From: Limnovirga sp038203525
Lineage (GTDB): Bacteria > Bacteroidota > Bacteroidia > Chitinophagales > Chitinophagaceae
Direction: 5' to 3'
NCBI GenBank assembly: GCA_038203525.1
Contig: JBBRDW010000007.1
Span: 1 to 64,000 of the forward strand
DNA: 64,000 nt
The position numbers and the translations under genes are program-made. How positions within the stretch are numbered: the stretch's first letter is position 1; each line of letters begins with the position of its first letter. This document shows, one piece after another, positions 51,744 to 60,759 of this stretch. Under the pieces are notes generated by a model that searched no databases, had not been told where the DNA came from, and saw nothing but the letters and a program-made list of their open reading frames with translations.

Positions 51744-53960
51744 TTAAAAAGATGTTTTTAAAGAAATTACAAAATTGCGTCCCGCTGCCGAAAAACCACT
51801 GGCGAAATAGCGGTAATTGGTGTCCAGGATATTTTCAACGAGTAGCTGTAAAGTTGCGGTTTTGCCCAGATTAATTGCACCCCGTATGTTCATGGTAATC
51901 CATGATGGCATGCCATCTGGCGTAGCATATTGCTCATTGTCTTCGCCGCTGGGGCTAAAGTCTTCAATATGCTTCCAGCCATTAAAGATGCTGTAGATTT
52001 CTGCGTTGAATTTTTTACCGTTGTGCTTTACTGATAGGCGGCCAAATGTGGGTGGAATATGATCCAATGGCTCAGACGTTCCGGCATTGCTGTAAGTGCC
52101 GTGTGTATAGGTAAAAACGCCGTCGATAATGGTATTTTTTGCAAATGTGTAAGCGGCGTTTACACTAAATCCATAAACGGTTGCCTTTGCTTTATTCTGG
52201 TTGGCATAAACGGCGCTTACTACACCATTGTAGTTTATGTTGTCTTGTCCATTGAACTGGAACTTATCGGTTACAATAGCATTGCGGAACCAGGTGTAAA
52301 ACAGGGAACCACCCAAATTGAAATTATCGGCATATTTATTAAAGTTGATTTCAGCATTGTAAGTATACTCTGGCTTAAGATCTGCATTGGGTACAATTAC
52401 TGAGCCTGTTTGGGTTTCAAATACTTTGGCGAGGTCATCGACATTCGGGGCACGAAAGCCGCTGCTCAGCACAAGTGCAAGGCGTAGATCCTTTGGCGAT
52501 GCATAAACCAATCCGAGATTGCCTGTTACCGCAATATTATTTTGCTTTGCTCTTGTAAAAGGTAGGTGCAGCAAAGTGGTATCTGCAAAAGTTGCATCCA
52601 GATTTACCTGGTTCAGGCGCAGACCGTCGTTGAGCGTAAGTACATCGCTAATCTTATAGGTGTGCTGGGCATAGAGTGCATTAAAACTCATAGAAGTTGG
52701 CCCATTGGCATACCGTGTAGTAATGCGGCTTACTGCATTGGTAACAATGTCTCTGCGTTCGGAAGTTGATTTTACAAAATCTGTGTAGCTTTCAATACCA
52801 AGGTGAAGTTCGTTTTTTTCGCTGTAATGTTTTACATCGGCAGTTGCCCCGAAAACTTGCACCTGTTCCCATCTGGAGTCTCTGTTATTGCTTTTAAATT
52901 TCCGGCTGTTGCGGCTTTCATCTAAATGCTGGTAGTTGGCAGTGATTGACACATCGCTGAAAAAGCCATCCAATTTACCGGCATTGAAATGGTAGGCTAC
53001 CATATTTCTTGTTTGCGGACCATAATACCATTCAGCAAAAGCCGGCTTGCCGGAACTGGCCTCGGATAAACGGTCGTAACGGGGAATATCATTGGTGTTT
53101 GAGAACTGAAGATTTAAAATATGCGTAATGTTTGATTTGGGCTGATATAAAAATTTCTGTGTTACATCAACTTGCTTATAGCCGGAAACCACCTGCTTAT
53201 CAGGATCGGGATTAACAATGGCGCTGTCGGTGTTGCCAATCCGTTCTACAATAAACGTTTTTTTACCAAAATCGGGGTACTTGCTGTTACGTTTAGATCC
53301 CTGCACCATATCTCCAAAAGATCCAAAAGTTACAGAGGTTAAGGAAGCCCATTGCTTGCCACCAATATTCATGGTAAGATTGCCCCGGGCTTCTTCGTTG
53401 GCAGTTGCGTACCGCAAAGTAGCATCGCCTTTCACTTCTGTTTTGCCGGTGGTGGAAAGAACGGGTTTTCTTGTAAACATATTTACGACTCCTCCTAGAG
53501 CATCGCTGCCATAGAGGGTGGAAGAGGGGCCGTATAAAACTTCTATCCTGTCTAATACCATATTGTCTACCGTAATAATATTTTGCAGGTGGCCCGCACG
53601 GTAAATGGCATTGTTCATTCGAACGCCATCTACCATTAACAGTACACGGCTTGCCTCGAAGCCTCTTATTACCGGACTTCCGCCGCCCTGCTGACTTTTT
53701 TGTACAAATACATTTCCTGAATTAATAAGTACATCAGCTGTATTTGGCTGCATGCGCAATGCGGTTTTATTTTTAATTACCTGTACAAACTGCGCTACAG
53801 TTTTGGCACTCTCGGGAAATTTATTAGCATATACAATTACTTCGCTAAGCTTAGCCGGGTCGCGTTGCAGCGTGTCTGTTGCTGTTTCATTGGCTTCCTG
53901 GGCGTGTAGTGTAAGTTGAGAAGTTACCAATGAAATGATTGCGAATATTATTTTCTTCAT
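51744..53960 (-). CDS. TonB-dependent outer-membrane receptor
   Basis: 738 aa with signal peptide MKKIIFAIISLVTSQLTLHAQ. The plug domain shows KLSEVIVYANKFPESAKTVAQ, then SPVIRGFEASRVLLMVDGVRMNN and YGPSSTLYGSDALGGVVN; the barrel ends in the aromatic residue of SLKTSF. The plug layout and GFRAPNVDDLAKVFE resemble haemin/haemoglobin receptors, but a ligand cannot be proved. A 169-aa membrane-associated protein gene lies upstream on the same strand. Confidence 0.9.
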   Translation of the reverse strand: MKKIIFAIISLVTSQLTLHAQEANETATDTLQRDPAKLSEVIVYANKFPESAKTVAQFVQVIKNKTALRMQPNTADVLINSGNVFVQKSQQGGGSPVIRGFEASRVLLMVDGVRMNNAIYRAGHLQNIITVDNMVLDRIEVLYGPSSTLYGSDALGGVVNMFTRKPVLSTTGKTEVKGDATLRYATANEEARGNLTMNIGGKQWASLTSVTFGSFGDMVQGSKRNSKYPDFGKKTFIVERIGNTDSAIVNPDPDKQVVSGYKQVDVTQKFLYQPKSNITHILNLQFSNTNDIPRYDRLSEASSGKPAFAEWYYGPQTRNMVAYHFNAGKLDGFFSDVSITANYQHLDESRNSRKFKSNNRDSRWEQVQVFGATADVKHYSEKNELHLGIESYTDFVKSTSERRDIVTNAVSRITTRYANGPTSMSFNALYAQHTYKISDVLTLNDGLRLNQVNLDATFADTTLLHLPFTRAKQNNIAVTGNLGLVYASPKDLRLALVLSSGFRAPNVDDLAKVFETQTGSVIVPNADLKPEYTYNAEINFNKYADNFNLGGSLFYTWFRNAIVTDKFQFNGQDNINYNGVVSAVYANQNKAKATVYGFSVNAAYTFAKNTIIDGVFTYTHGTYSNAGTSEPLDHIPPTFGRLSVKHNGKKFNAEIYSIFNGWKHIEDFSPSGEDNEQYATPDGMPSWITMNIRGAINLGKTATLQLLVENILDTNYRYFASGFSAAGRNFVISLKTSF

Positions 53961-54061
53961 AATAATAGTTGTGTAAAATAAATTAAGATCATTGCAGTTT
54001 GTGCTGCGTTGTTTTAGAAATAATTTTTGAGCTGAACTTGGGTGCTGCTATTAGGCTTTAC

Positions 54062-54080
54062 TTGCGTCGCACACTTGTAC
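54062..54080 (+). repeat. Core repeat, left arm, class A
   Basis: TTGCGTCGCACACTTGTAC, preceded by TTTTTGAGCTGAAC and TTAGGCTTTAC. Confidence 0.9.
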
Positions 54081-54240
54081 GGCATAACTCAATTGAGCAT
54101 GGTTTGTACATCTTTTTAACAAAGGGGGCAAGCTGTGCAGCATAGTAAATAATTCAATTAATGTGCGGGAAGCATATCAATTGAACTGCAATAAATTACA
54201 GTTGGTTTATTGGTAAAACCGTGTTGGTAAAAATTAAAAT

Positions 54241-54750
54241 CTATGCTTTTGGCGGTGGGCTAAGTATTTCAAGAGAAAGACAACATAAGCGGTCCGGTAT
54301 CAATACATGTTGCTTCTTGCAAAGGGATAAAACCGGCATTTTTATCATCCAGTTTTGTTTTGGTAAAGCGAGAACGTTATTAAAAACCTGTGATAAAATA
54401 TTTTGTGTTGTTGCATCGGCTTCCTCATCTTCTTTGGATTGTAGCTTATCTAAAATTGAGCGCTCCTTCTCATCGAACAAACCTTTTACCGTTATCGTGC
54501 CATCGTTATTTACGGTAAGTTCCTTTACATCAAAAAGGGCTCCTTCTAATTGCATTTCATAGCCATCGGTTGTCCATTTAAACTGCGATGATTGCAGGTT
54601 GCTGATTGTTACAAGCTGTTCCTGGCCGAGCATTTTTTTCATGTACCATTTGGCATAGAATTGTTGTAGCTGTAGAATGTTGCCGGAAAAGACGGCCATT
54701 GAAACAGCAAACAGCAACAATAAAGTTGATATGTTTTTAAAACGAAACAT
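54241..54750 (-). CDS. Hypothetical exported protein upstream of the TonB receptor
   Basis: 169 aa with one N-terminal hydrophobic segment (about 9-27) that is probably a signal or anchor. The rest is charged with a beta-rich middle (QFKWTTDGYEMQLEGALFDVKELTVNNDGTITVKG) and an acidic helix. No family recognised. It may be cotranscribed with the receptor gene, though a 280-bp gap with a repeat arm intervenes. Confidence 0.65.
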   Translation of the reverse strand: MFRFKNISTLLLLFAVSMAVFSGNILQLQQFYAKWYMKKMLGQEQLVTISNLQSSQFKWTTDGYEMQLEGALFDVKELTVNNDGTITVKGLFDEKERSILDKLQSKEDEEADATTQNILSQVFNNVLALPKQNWMIKMPVLSLCKKQHVLIPDRLCCLSLEILSPPPKA

Positions 54751-54885
54751 AATAACGGCTAAGTAACAAATGTTTAAGCAAATTTGGTGAACCGGAGGGA
54801 AAATAAATTTAAAAAGCCACCTGTTGCATAGTAACGTGAAAGTTATTTTTAACGCGATGCATTTATGCCCGGTTTTGTTATATCA

Positions 54886-54905
54886 GTAAAAGAGTGCGAC
54901 GCAAC
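54886..54905 (-). repeat. Core repeat, right arm, class A
   Basis: GTAAAAGAGTGCGACGCAAC, then AGACGATGCCATAAAAAAC; 113 bp after the gpmI stop. Confidence 0.92.
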
Positions 54906-54913
54906 AGACGATG

Positions 54914-54971
54914 CCATAAAAAACTTAGCCGGGCTACTGAAAATGTATTTAAATTTTAAAACGACCCGGCT
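54914..54971 (-). terminator. Terminator-like hairpin of gpmI using the repeat's GCCGGG box
   Basis: Minus strand: AGCCGGG (54971-54965), a 31-nt loop, CCCGGCT (54933-54927), then AAGTTTTTTATGG. The 3' stem half and the T-run belong to the repeat arm. Confidence 0.65.
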
Positions 54972-55017
54972 GCCTGTATTTTTTAAAAAGGCTTACCTGT
55001 AAAAACCTTTGATTCTT

Positions 55018-56538
55018 TTATGGCTTCATTAATAGATCGCCTGTCATTTCTTTTGGTATGGGAAGACCCAATACGTTTAAAATGGTTGGGGCAAGATCGC
55101 CTAATTTGCCGGGTAAAAGCGAGCCATTCCAATGGTTGTCTATTACAAAAAAGGGAACGAGATTAAGTGTATGTGCGGTGTTGGGCGAACCATCCTCGTT
55201 TATTAAATAATCTGCATTACCATGATCGGCTGTTAGAAAAATAGTATAATCATGTTTGAGTGCCGTGGTAACAATGCGCTCTACACAATGGTCCACAGTT
55301 TCTACGGCTTTTATTACAGCGTTCCAAACACCTGTATGCCCAACCATATCTGCATTTGCGTAATTGAGGCAGATAAAGTCTGCTGTTTCGTTTTCAATTT
55401 CGGGGAGCAGTTTATCAGTAAGTTCAACAGCACTCATTTCGGGCTTTAAATCGTAGGTGGCTACTTTTGGTGATTGAGCCATTATCCTGGATTCACCTTC
55501 GAAAGGAATTTCCCTTCCGCCGCTGAAGAAGAAAGTGACGTGGGGGTATTTTTCGGTTTCAGCAGCACGAATCTGTTTCTTGCCGTTGGCTGCAACTACC
55601 TCGCCAAGTGTATTATTAAGGTTATCGTTATCGAAAATTATATGTACGTTTTTGAAGCTTTTATCATAGTCCGTCATCGTTGTGTAATGCAACTGTAACG
55701 TTTGCATACCAAACTCAGGCATGTCTTGCTGTGTTAATACCTGTGTAATTTCGCGGCAGCGGTCTGTACGAAAATTGAAACAGATGACTGCATCACCATC
55801 TTTGATACTTGTATTTTCTATTGAAGCGTTTATGATGGGTTTTATAAATTCGTCTGTTACACCGGCAGCATAAGATTGTTCAACTGCCGAAAATAAATTG
55901 TTGCTTTTCTCACCAACAGCATTTACCATGGCATCGTAGGCAAGTTTTATACGTTCCCATCTTTTGTCTCTGTCCATTGCAAAGTACCTGCCGGTGATTG
56001 TTGCTATAGCGCCAACAGAGTCGTTGAGGTGATTTTGCAGACTGGTAAGAAAACCAAGCCCACTTTTAGGATCAGTATCTCTGCCATCGGTAAAGGCATG
56101 GATCAGTACATCTTTTAACCCCTCATTTTTACAGATGTCGCATATAGCTTTTACATGACTCGTATGGCTGTGAACCCCGCCATCGCTTACCAGGCCCAGA
56201 AGGTGTAAAGTTTTTGAATTTTTTTTTGCAAAACTTATTGCACTTAGCAGTTCTTTATTTTTTGCAAGCGAACCATCCCTTACCGCTACATTAATACGTT
56301 GCAGCTCCTGATAAACTATTCGCCCCGCACCAAGGTTTAAGTGACCAACTTCACTATTGCCCATTTGCCCTTCGGGTAAACCTACTGCTTCGCCACATGT
56401 TACCAGGGTTGAGTTTGGGTATTTGCCGTAAAGTGAATTAACAAATGGAACATTGGCATGTTGAATCGCATCGGACGATTTTACTTTTCCGAGACCCCAC
56501 CCATCCATTATTATCAGAATTACTTTCTTGTTTTTCAT
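55018..56538 (-). CDS. gpmI: 2,3-bisphosphoglycerate-independent phosphoglycerate mutase
   Basis: 506 aa. Metal and active-site landmarks: MDGWGLG near residue 11, the catalytic Ser62 in MGNSEVGHLNLGAGR, then HAFTDGRDTDPKSG, TGRYFAMDRDKRWER, FNFRTDRCREI and LTADHGNADY. It interconverts 3- and 2-phosphoglycerate in glycolysis using two manganese ions. Single-gene unit, followed by a repeat arm that completes its terminator hairpin. Confidence 0.96.
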   Translation of the reverse strand: MKNKKVILIIMDGWGLGKVKSSDAIQHANVPFVNSLYGKYPNSTLVTCGEAVGLPEGQMGNSEVGHLNLGAGRIVYQELQRINVAVRDGSLAKNKELLSAISFAKKNSKTLHLLGLVSDGGVHSHTSHVKAICDICKNEGLKDVLIHAFTDGRDTDPKSGLGFLTSLQNHLNDSVGAIATITGRYFAMDRDKRWERIKLAYDAMVNAVGEKSNNLFSAVEQSYAAGVTDEFIKPIINASIENTSIKDGDAVICFNFRTDRCREITQVLTQQDMPEFGMQTLQLHYTTMTDYDKSFKNVHIIFDNDNLNNTLGEVVAANGKKQIRAAETEKYPHVTFFFSGGREIPFEGESRIMAQSPKVATYDLKPEMSAVELTDKLLPEIENETADFICLNYANADMVGHTGVWNAVIKAVETVDHCVERIVTTALKHDYTIFLTADHGNADYLINEDGSPNTAHTLNLVPFFVIDNHWNGSLLPGKLGDLAPTILNVLGLPIPKEMTGDLLMKP

Positions 56539-56614
56539 GGGTTAAAGCTACATAAATTTAGCAATTTTTAGGAACAGCCTATTTTTACCGGAGTTCAAAA
56601 TTTTCAAATTGGCA

Positions 56615-56622
56615 TAGTTTTG
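56615..56622 (+). promoter_or_regulatory. Putative -7 box of the DUF4783 gene
   Basis: TAGTTTTG (TAnnTTTG), 28 bp before the ATG. No clear -33 TTG at the expected distance. Confidence 0.35.
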
Positions 56623-56650
56623 GACATTTGGGTGGTATAAATTTATTGAC

Positions 56651-57031
56651 ATGAAAAAGATTATGGTTTTGGTGGGTTTGGTTGTTGGTTTAAGTGCTTA
56701 TCAGACCGTTGCAGACAGTGAGAATATTGTAAATGCTTTAAAACAGGGCAATGCCTCACAATTAAGTAATTATTTTGATAATTTCATTGATTTGAAACTT
56801 CCTGAGAAGGACGAAATTAAGAATGTGGGTAGAACACAGGCCGGTATTACTGTTAAAAGCTTTTTTGAAGATAATAACGTAAAAGGATTTGATCTTACCT
56901 CCCAGCGCGAAATGGGTGGAACCAAATACATTTCAGGAAAACTTCAGGGTGGAACTAAAGACTACAATATTACGCTGCTGATGAAGGTTAAAGCTGATAA
57001 ATTATCAATCGTTACGATAAGGGTTAATTAG
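56651..57031 (+). CDS. DUF4783 family exported protein
   Basis: 126 aa with signal peptide MKKIMVLVGLVVGLSAYQTV. The family pattern NIVNALKQGNASQLSNYFDNFIDLKLPEKDE, then TQAGITVKSFFEDNNVKGFDL and YNITLLMKVKADKLSIVTIRVN, fits a small NTF2-like fold. Function unknown. The gene ends convergently with a response regulator gene, within whose coding sequence its terminator lies. Confidence 0.88.
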   Translation: MKKIMVLVGLVVGLSAYQTVADSENIVNALKQGNASQLSNYFDNFIDLKLPEKDEIKNVGRTQAGITVKSFFEDNNVKGFDLTSQREMGGTKYISGKLQGGTKDYNITLLMKVKADKLSIVTIRVN

Positions 57032-57063
57032 GTTTCTTTTGAAGATTCCTGATTTTATTTCAA

Positions 57064-57468
57064 TTACTTTCCGGGTAATTTATAGTCAGCAGATTTCTGC
57101 TGACTATTTTTATTTAATCCAGTGAGTCTTTTTACCATGATAGAAAGCTCTTTTCCTTTAAATGGTTTGGTAATAAAATCATTCGCCCCCAATGATAACG
57201 CCTCTAATACAGTAGCTTCCTGATCAATTGCAGATATTACAAGAATTGGAATTTTAGAGCCCGACGTTCGAACAATGCCAATTAACTCGAGACCAGAAGT
57301 AAAGGGCATGAGAATGTCAGTAATTATAAGTTCGGGGTTAAATGTTTCTAATTCTAACAAGGCATCTCTTGCGTCTGTATGTGCGCTAACTGCGTAATCA
57401 TCTTTTTTTAACTGGTGCTTGATTACCGATAACATTACCGGGTCATCTTCTACAATCAAAACTTTCAT
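57064..57468 (-). CDS. Single-domain response regulator
   Basis: 134 aa from the ATG at 57468 (MKVLIVEDDPVM); a longer frame adds three codons. Receiver domain only: acidic pair in VEDDP (residues 7-9), phospho-acceptor Asp in LIITDILMPF (about 51), Thr/Ser in LVISAI and Lys in FITKPFKG. No output domain, so it acts through a partner kinase or protein. No histidine kinase gene is nearby. Its C-terminal codons contain a perfect hairpin. Confidence 0.92.
   Translation of the reverse strand: MKVLIVEDDPVMLSVIKHQLKKDDYAVSAHTDARDALLELETFNPELIITDILMPFTSGLELIGIVRTSGSKIPILVISAIDQEATVLEALSLGANDFITKPFKGKELSIMVKRLTGLNKNSQQKSADYKLPGK
57084..57115 (+). terminator. DUF4783 terminator inside the 3' coding part of the response regulator
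   Basis: AGTCAGCAGA, TT, TCTGCTGACT (perfect 10-bp stem) followed by ATTTTTATTT on the plus strand. It lies 53 bp after the DUF4783 stop and within codons of the opposite gene. Confidence 0.85.
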
Positions 57469-57606
57469 TTGGGACAAGAATTTTATTGCTGATTTTTATC
57501 AAATATCGCTCTATTAAGGCATTTTATGAAGGTATACATTCCTTATCTAATCCACCACTTTAACGTTTTGACTTATTTTTAACCGGTTATATGACTTCAA
57601 TTCTAC

Positions 57607-57614
57607 TATTTTTG
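57607..57614 (+). promoter_or_regulatory. Putative -7 box of the 57662 gene
   Basis: TATTTTTG fits TAnnTTTG, 47 bp before the ATG. No clear -33 TTG at the expected distance. Confidence 0.4.
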
Positions 57615-57661
57615 TTGCCAATGTTTGAAACTACAACAAATTAATTATCAAAAGCTGCATA

Positions 57662-58399
57662 ATGAAGAAAATATTGCTGGCAGTAATCAGTATTTCGGTG
57701 TTTATGGTTGCTAATGCACAGACGAAAGATAGTAAAAAAATAACTGATTGGAGTAAGGTAGATCTTAGTAACAGGGCAAACGACCATTTTATGATTCAGT
57801 ATGGCTTAAGTGGTTGGTCAGGAGCTCCGGACAGCGCAAAACCATCTGGTTTTTCGCGGCATCTTAATTTCTATTTCATGTATGATAAACCTTTTAAATC
57901 CAATCCACATTATAGTGCAGGTATTGGTTTAGGTTTAGGCGGTACGAGTATGTTTTTTGAGAATACTAAAATAGATCTCAAAAGCACGGGTACAACATTA
58001 CCGTTTACTGATGTAAGTTCAACAGATCATTTTAAAAAATATAAGCTCTCAACGCTGTTTCTTGAAGTTCCTTTAGAATTAAGGTATGCAACAAACCCGG
58101 TAACACCAGACAAAGGTTTTAAAGCAGCTATCGGATTAAAAGGTGGAACGCTATTGAAAGCCTATACTAAAGGAAAGAATTTAGTAAATGCAACAGGAAC
58201 AACCTTGTATGGTGATAAGTTTATTGCTAAAGAGCAGGATAAGCATTTGCTTAATTCAACCCACTTTGCCGCTACTTTTAGATTTGGTTATGGCAATATC
58301 ACTCTAGATGGATCATATCAGTTGAGTCCCTTTATTAAAACAGGTGCAGGTCCAAAAATTTTCCCATATTCAATTGGCTTAACACTTAGTGGCCTGTAA
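57662..58399 (+). CDS. Outer-membrane beta-barrel protein (porin-like)
   Basis: 245 aa with signal peptide MKKILLAVISISVFMVANAQ. Alternating strands such as HYSAGIGLGLGGTSMFFEN, LSTLFLEVPLELRYATNP and FAATFRFGYGNITLDGSYQL point to a small barrel of the PorT/OmpX-like class. It ends in LTLSGL. No partner genes. A hairpin terminator follows at 58510. Confidence 0.8.
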   Translation: MKKILLAVISISVFMVANAQTKDSKKITDWSKVDLSNRANDHFMIQYGLSGWSGAPDSAKPSGFSRHLNFYFMYDKPFKSNPHYSAGIGLGLGGTSMFFENTKIDLKSTGTTLPFTDVSSTDHFKKYKLSTLFLEVPLELRYATNPVTPDKGFKAAIGLKGGTLLKAYTKGKNLVNATGTTLYGDKFIAKEQDKHLLNSTHFAATFRFGYGNITLDGSYQLSPFIKTGAGPKIFPYSIGLTLSGL

Positions 58400-58509
58400 T
58401 AAAAAGGAAGTCCCTGAAAAAAATTAATTGAGCCGATATGTATTTTGCACAGGGAAAAATTATGGTTCAAAACGGATAGACTTATTAAAAAAATATTACA
58501 TTTTCCTGA

Positions 58510-58539
58510 GGCCTTCGTTTTATTCCGGAGGCCATTTTT
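58510..58539 (+). terminator. Terminator of the barrel protein gene
   Basis: GGCCTTCG, 8-nt loop, CGGAGGCC (one G-T pair), then ATTTTTATG. It lies 110 bp after the stop and just before hflX. Confidence 0.8.
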
Positions 58540-58575
58540 ATGATACCATATTATATTTACAAAAATTGTATCTAG

Positions 58576-59766
58576 TTGATTGAGAAAACACACAAAATTA
58601 AAAGCGAAGAACAGGCTGTATTAATAGGTCTTGTTCAAGGTGAACAAACTCATGAACAGGTTCAGGAATATCTTGATGAACTTGCTTTTCTTGCCGAAAC
58701 TGCAGGTGCTGTTGCAGGTAAAAGATTCACTCAAAAATTAAAACATCCCGACAGCCGCACTTTTGTAGGCAAAGGAAAACTGGAAGAAATAAAGAAGTAC
58801 ATTCAAAGTAAACCTGTTGATGTTGTTATTTTCGATGATGAACTAACCGGTTCTCAAATATTAAATATAGAGAAGGAACTGAATGTAAAAACCATTGACC
58901 GCAGCGATCTTATACTCGATATTTTTGCACGCCGTGCCCGAACCGCCCAGGCAAAAGTTCAGGTAGAGCTGGCGCAATACCAGTATTTGTTGCCCAGGCT
59001 TAAGGGTATGTGGAGCCATTTGGAAAGACAGGGTGGCGGAATCGGTTCCCGCGGACCTGGCGAAACCGAAATTGAAACCGACCGAAGAATTGTAAAAGAT
59101 AAAATTTCACTCCTGCGCAAGCGCCTCGATGAAATAGACCGGCAATCCGCCACACAGCGCAAAGATCGCGGCGAATTTATCCGCATAGCCCTTGTGGGTT
59201 ACACCAACGTAGGTAAGAGTACCATCATGAACCTGCTAAGTAAAAGTGATGTTTTTTCAGAGAATAAATTGTTCGCCACGCTTGATACTACCACCCGAAA
59301 AGTAGTTTTTGAAAGCACACCCTTCCTTCTTAGCGATACGGTTGGTTTTATACGTAAGTTGCCCCACCACCTGATAGAAAGTTTTAAAAGCACTTTAGAC
59401 GAAGTACGCGAAGCCGATATGCTGTTGCATGTGGTAGATATTTCGCACCCTCAATACGAGGAGCAGATTGGTGTGGTAAACAAAACACTACAAGAGTTAA
59501 ACGCATTCGACAAACCAGTGCTCACCATCTTTAATAAAATGGACTTATACGAAGAAAAAAATATTGACGACTGGCTGGAACCCGAGGTGAAAGATGATGT
59601 GCTAAGGGAGCTACGCGAAAACTGGGAACACACCACGCAAGGTAACTGCATTTTTATTTCTGCCACCGAGCGCACCAACCTCGAGGGCCTGCGCAATACT
59701 ATCCTTACAAAAGTAAAAGAATTGTATAGGATACGCTATCCCTACAAGACAGCTTTTTTTTTCTAA
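58576..59766 (+). CDS. hflX: Ribosome-associated GTPase HflX, TTG start
   Basis: 396 aa. The HflX N-domain (RTFVGKGKLEEIKKYI, VIFDDELTGSQILNIEKEL, DRSDLILDIFARRARTAQAK), the glycine-rich GGIGSRGPGETEIETDRR and the G domain GYTNVGKSTIMN, SDTVGFIRKLPHHLI and FNKMD are all in place. It splits stalled ribosomes. The start is a TTG at 58576: an in-frame TAG precedes it directly and no ATG is available at the right place. Confidence 0.95.
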   Translation: MIEKTHKIKSEEQAVLIGLVQGEQTHEQVQEYLDELAFLAETAGAVAGKRFTQKLKHPDSRTFVGKGKLEEIKKYIQSKPVDVVIFDDELTGSQILNIEKELNVKTIDRSDLILDIFARRARTAQAKVQVELAQYQYLLPRLKGMWSHLERQGGGIGSRGPGETEIETDRRIVKDKISLLRKRLDEIDRQSATQRKDRGEFIRIALVGYTNVGKSTIMNLLSKSDVFSENKLFATLDTTTRKVVFESTPFLLSDTVGFIRKLPHHLIESFKSTLDEVREADMLLHVVDISHPQYEEQIGVVNKTLQELNAFDKPVLTIFNKMDLYEEKNIDDWLEPEVKDDVLRELRENWEHTTQGNCIFISATERTNLEGLRNTILTKVKELYRIRYPYKTAFFF

Positions 59767-59844
59767 CAGGCAGCTTAGAATAGGGCAGTCTTAAATGCTG
59801 TGTTATTTTTTTTGAACCCGGCTTCGCTTAAATAGCATCGTCTG

Positions 59845-59863
59845 TTGCGTCGCACACTTGTAC
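59845..59863 (+). repeat. Core repeat, left arm, class A
   Basis: TTGCGTCGCACACTTGTAC, 79 bp after the hflX stop. Confidence 0.92.
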
Positions 59864-60002
59864 TATAAATCTTTTTTGGGCAACTATAGCCGGCATCGTA
59901 AAACAAGATTAGGCAGAAGGCAAATTACAGCATTCTAAATCTGGAATTATTTGGCAATGCAAATAATTAGCAGCGTGGCAAATGCCCAATATTGAACAAA
60001 GC

Positions 60003-60022
60003 GTAAAAGAGTGCGACGCAAC
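60003..60022 (-). repeat. Core repeat, right arm, class A
   Basis: GTAAAAGAGTGCGACGCAAC, then CGGGCTTAATAGTAGCAATG. Its outer side faces the Rieske gene start. Confidence 0.92.
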
Positions 60023-60108
60023 CGGGCTTAATAGTAGCAATGCCGCCCGGTACATAAAAAATTTCAACACACTATGCCACTTAAAATGCTGATCAAACTG
60101 CTGCAACG

Positions 60109-60462
60109 ATGAAAGAAAACAAATATCTATGGTTTAAAATAGCAGATGCGGTGAGCGAACTGCAGTTTGGTGGCAACAGCCTTGCAATAGTGGTGGTAAA
60201 CGGAAAAAAAATTACGCTTACAAAACATAATGGTCTGCTGAAGGCCTGTGCATATGCCTGTCCGCATTCAGGCGGTATTCTTGCCGATGGTTATTTGGAT
60301 GGGCTGGGGAATATCGTTTGCCCGTTGCACGGATATAAGTTTAGTGTAGAAAATGGCCGCAATATTACCGGCGAAGGCTATTTTTTAAAAACCTACCGTA
60401 TAGAAGAGCGAATAGAGGGCATTTTTGTTGGTTTTCAAGAAAAAGAAATCTTCAATTTTTAA
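60109..60462 (+). CDS. Rieske [2Fe-2S] ferredoxin-like protein
   Basis: 117 aa, soluble. The two cluster-binding motifs are CPHSGG (Cys51, His53) and CPLHGY (Cys71, His74). It lacks a catalytic oxygenase domain, so it probably transfers electrons, as NirD- or biphenyl-ferredoxin-like proteins do. No oxygenase or reductase gene lies next to it. Confidence 0.92.
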   Translation: MKENKYLWFKIADAVSELQFGGNSLAIVVVNGKKITLTKHNGLLKACAYACPHSGGILADGYLDGLGNIVCPLHGYKFSVENGRNITGEGYFLKTYRIEERIEGIFVGFQEKEIFNF

Positions 60463-60488
60463 GAAAGTTGAAATTTTTGCTTAAAGGA

Positions 60489-60519
60489 TTTGGGTACCAA
60501 GCAAAATCTCCTATTTTTG
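60489..60519 (+). promoter_or_regulatory. Promoter of tRNA-Asn
   Basis: TTTG at 60489-60492, 19 bp, then TATTTTTG at 60512-60519: a full match to the Bacteroidota -33/-7 consensus, 30 bp before the tRNA. Confidence 0.8.
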
Positions 60520-60549
60520 CACCCCGCTTTAGAAATATAGCGGATAAAC

Positions 60550-60623
60550 TCCCGAATAGCTCAGTTGGTTAGAGCATCTGACTGTTAATCAGAGGGTCAC
60601 TGGTTCAAGTCCAGTTTCGGGAG
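60550..60623 (+). tRNA. tRNA-Asn (anticodon GUU)
   Basis: Acceptor stem TCCCGAA / TTCGGGA with discriminator G, D-loop AGCTCAGTTGGTTAGAGC, anticodon stem-loop CTGACTGTTAATCAG (GUU), T-loop GGTTCAAGTCC. CCA is not encoded. Confidence 0.97.
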
Positions 60624-60759
60624 CTTAAAAATCAGGCACTTAGAACATATTAGTTTTAGGTGCTTTTTTATTTGCACAAACCTAAATTGGTTTTTCTTGT
60701 TTGCCGTTGTTTCAAAAACCTTTTCGAGCGTAATACATTAATGTTTTACAGGGGATACT

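Larger units (their letters stand above)
59767..60108. other. 342-bp gap occupied by one complete repeat element
   Basis: Outer box TTTTTTTTGAACCCGGC at about 59807, left arm 59845, right arm 60003, outer box GCCCGGTACATAAAAAATTT at about 60044. The 140 bp between the arms resemble nothing known. Confidence 0.75.

Noticed and set aside
51744..53960. The TonB receptor as a SusC of a polysaccharide locus
   Set aside because: It is shorter than SusC, lacks the N-terminal carboxypeptidase-like extension, has no SusD gene beside it, and resembles haem-type receptors.
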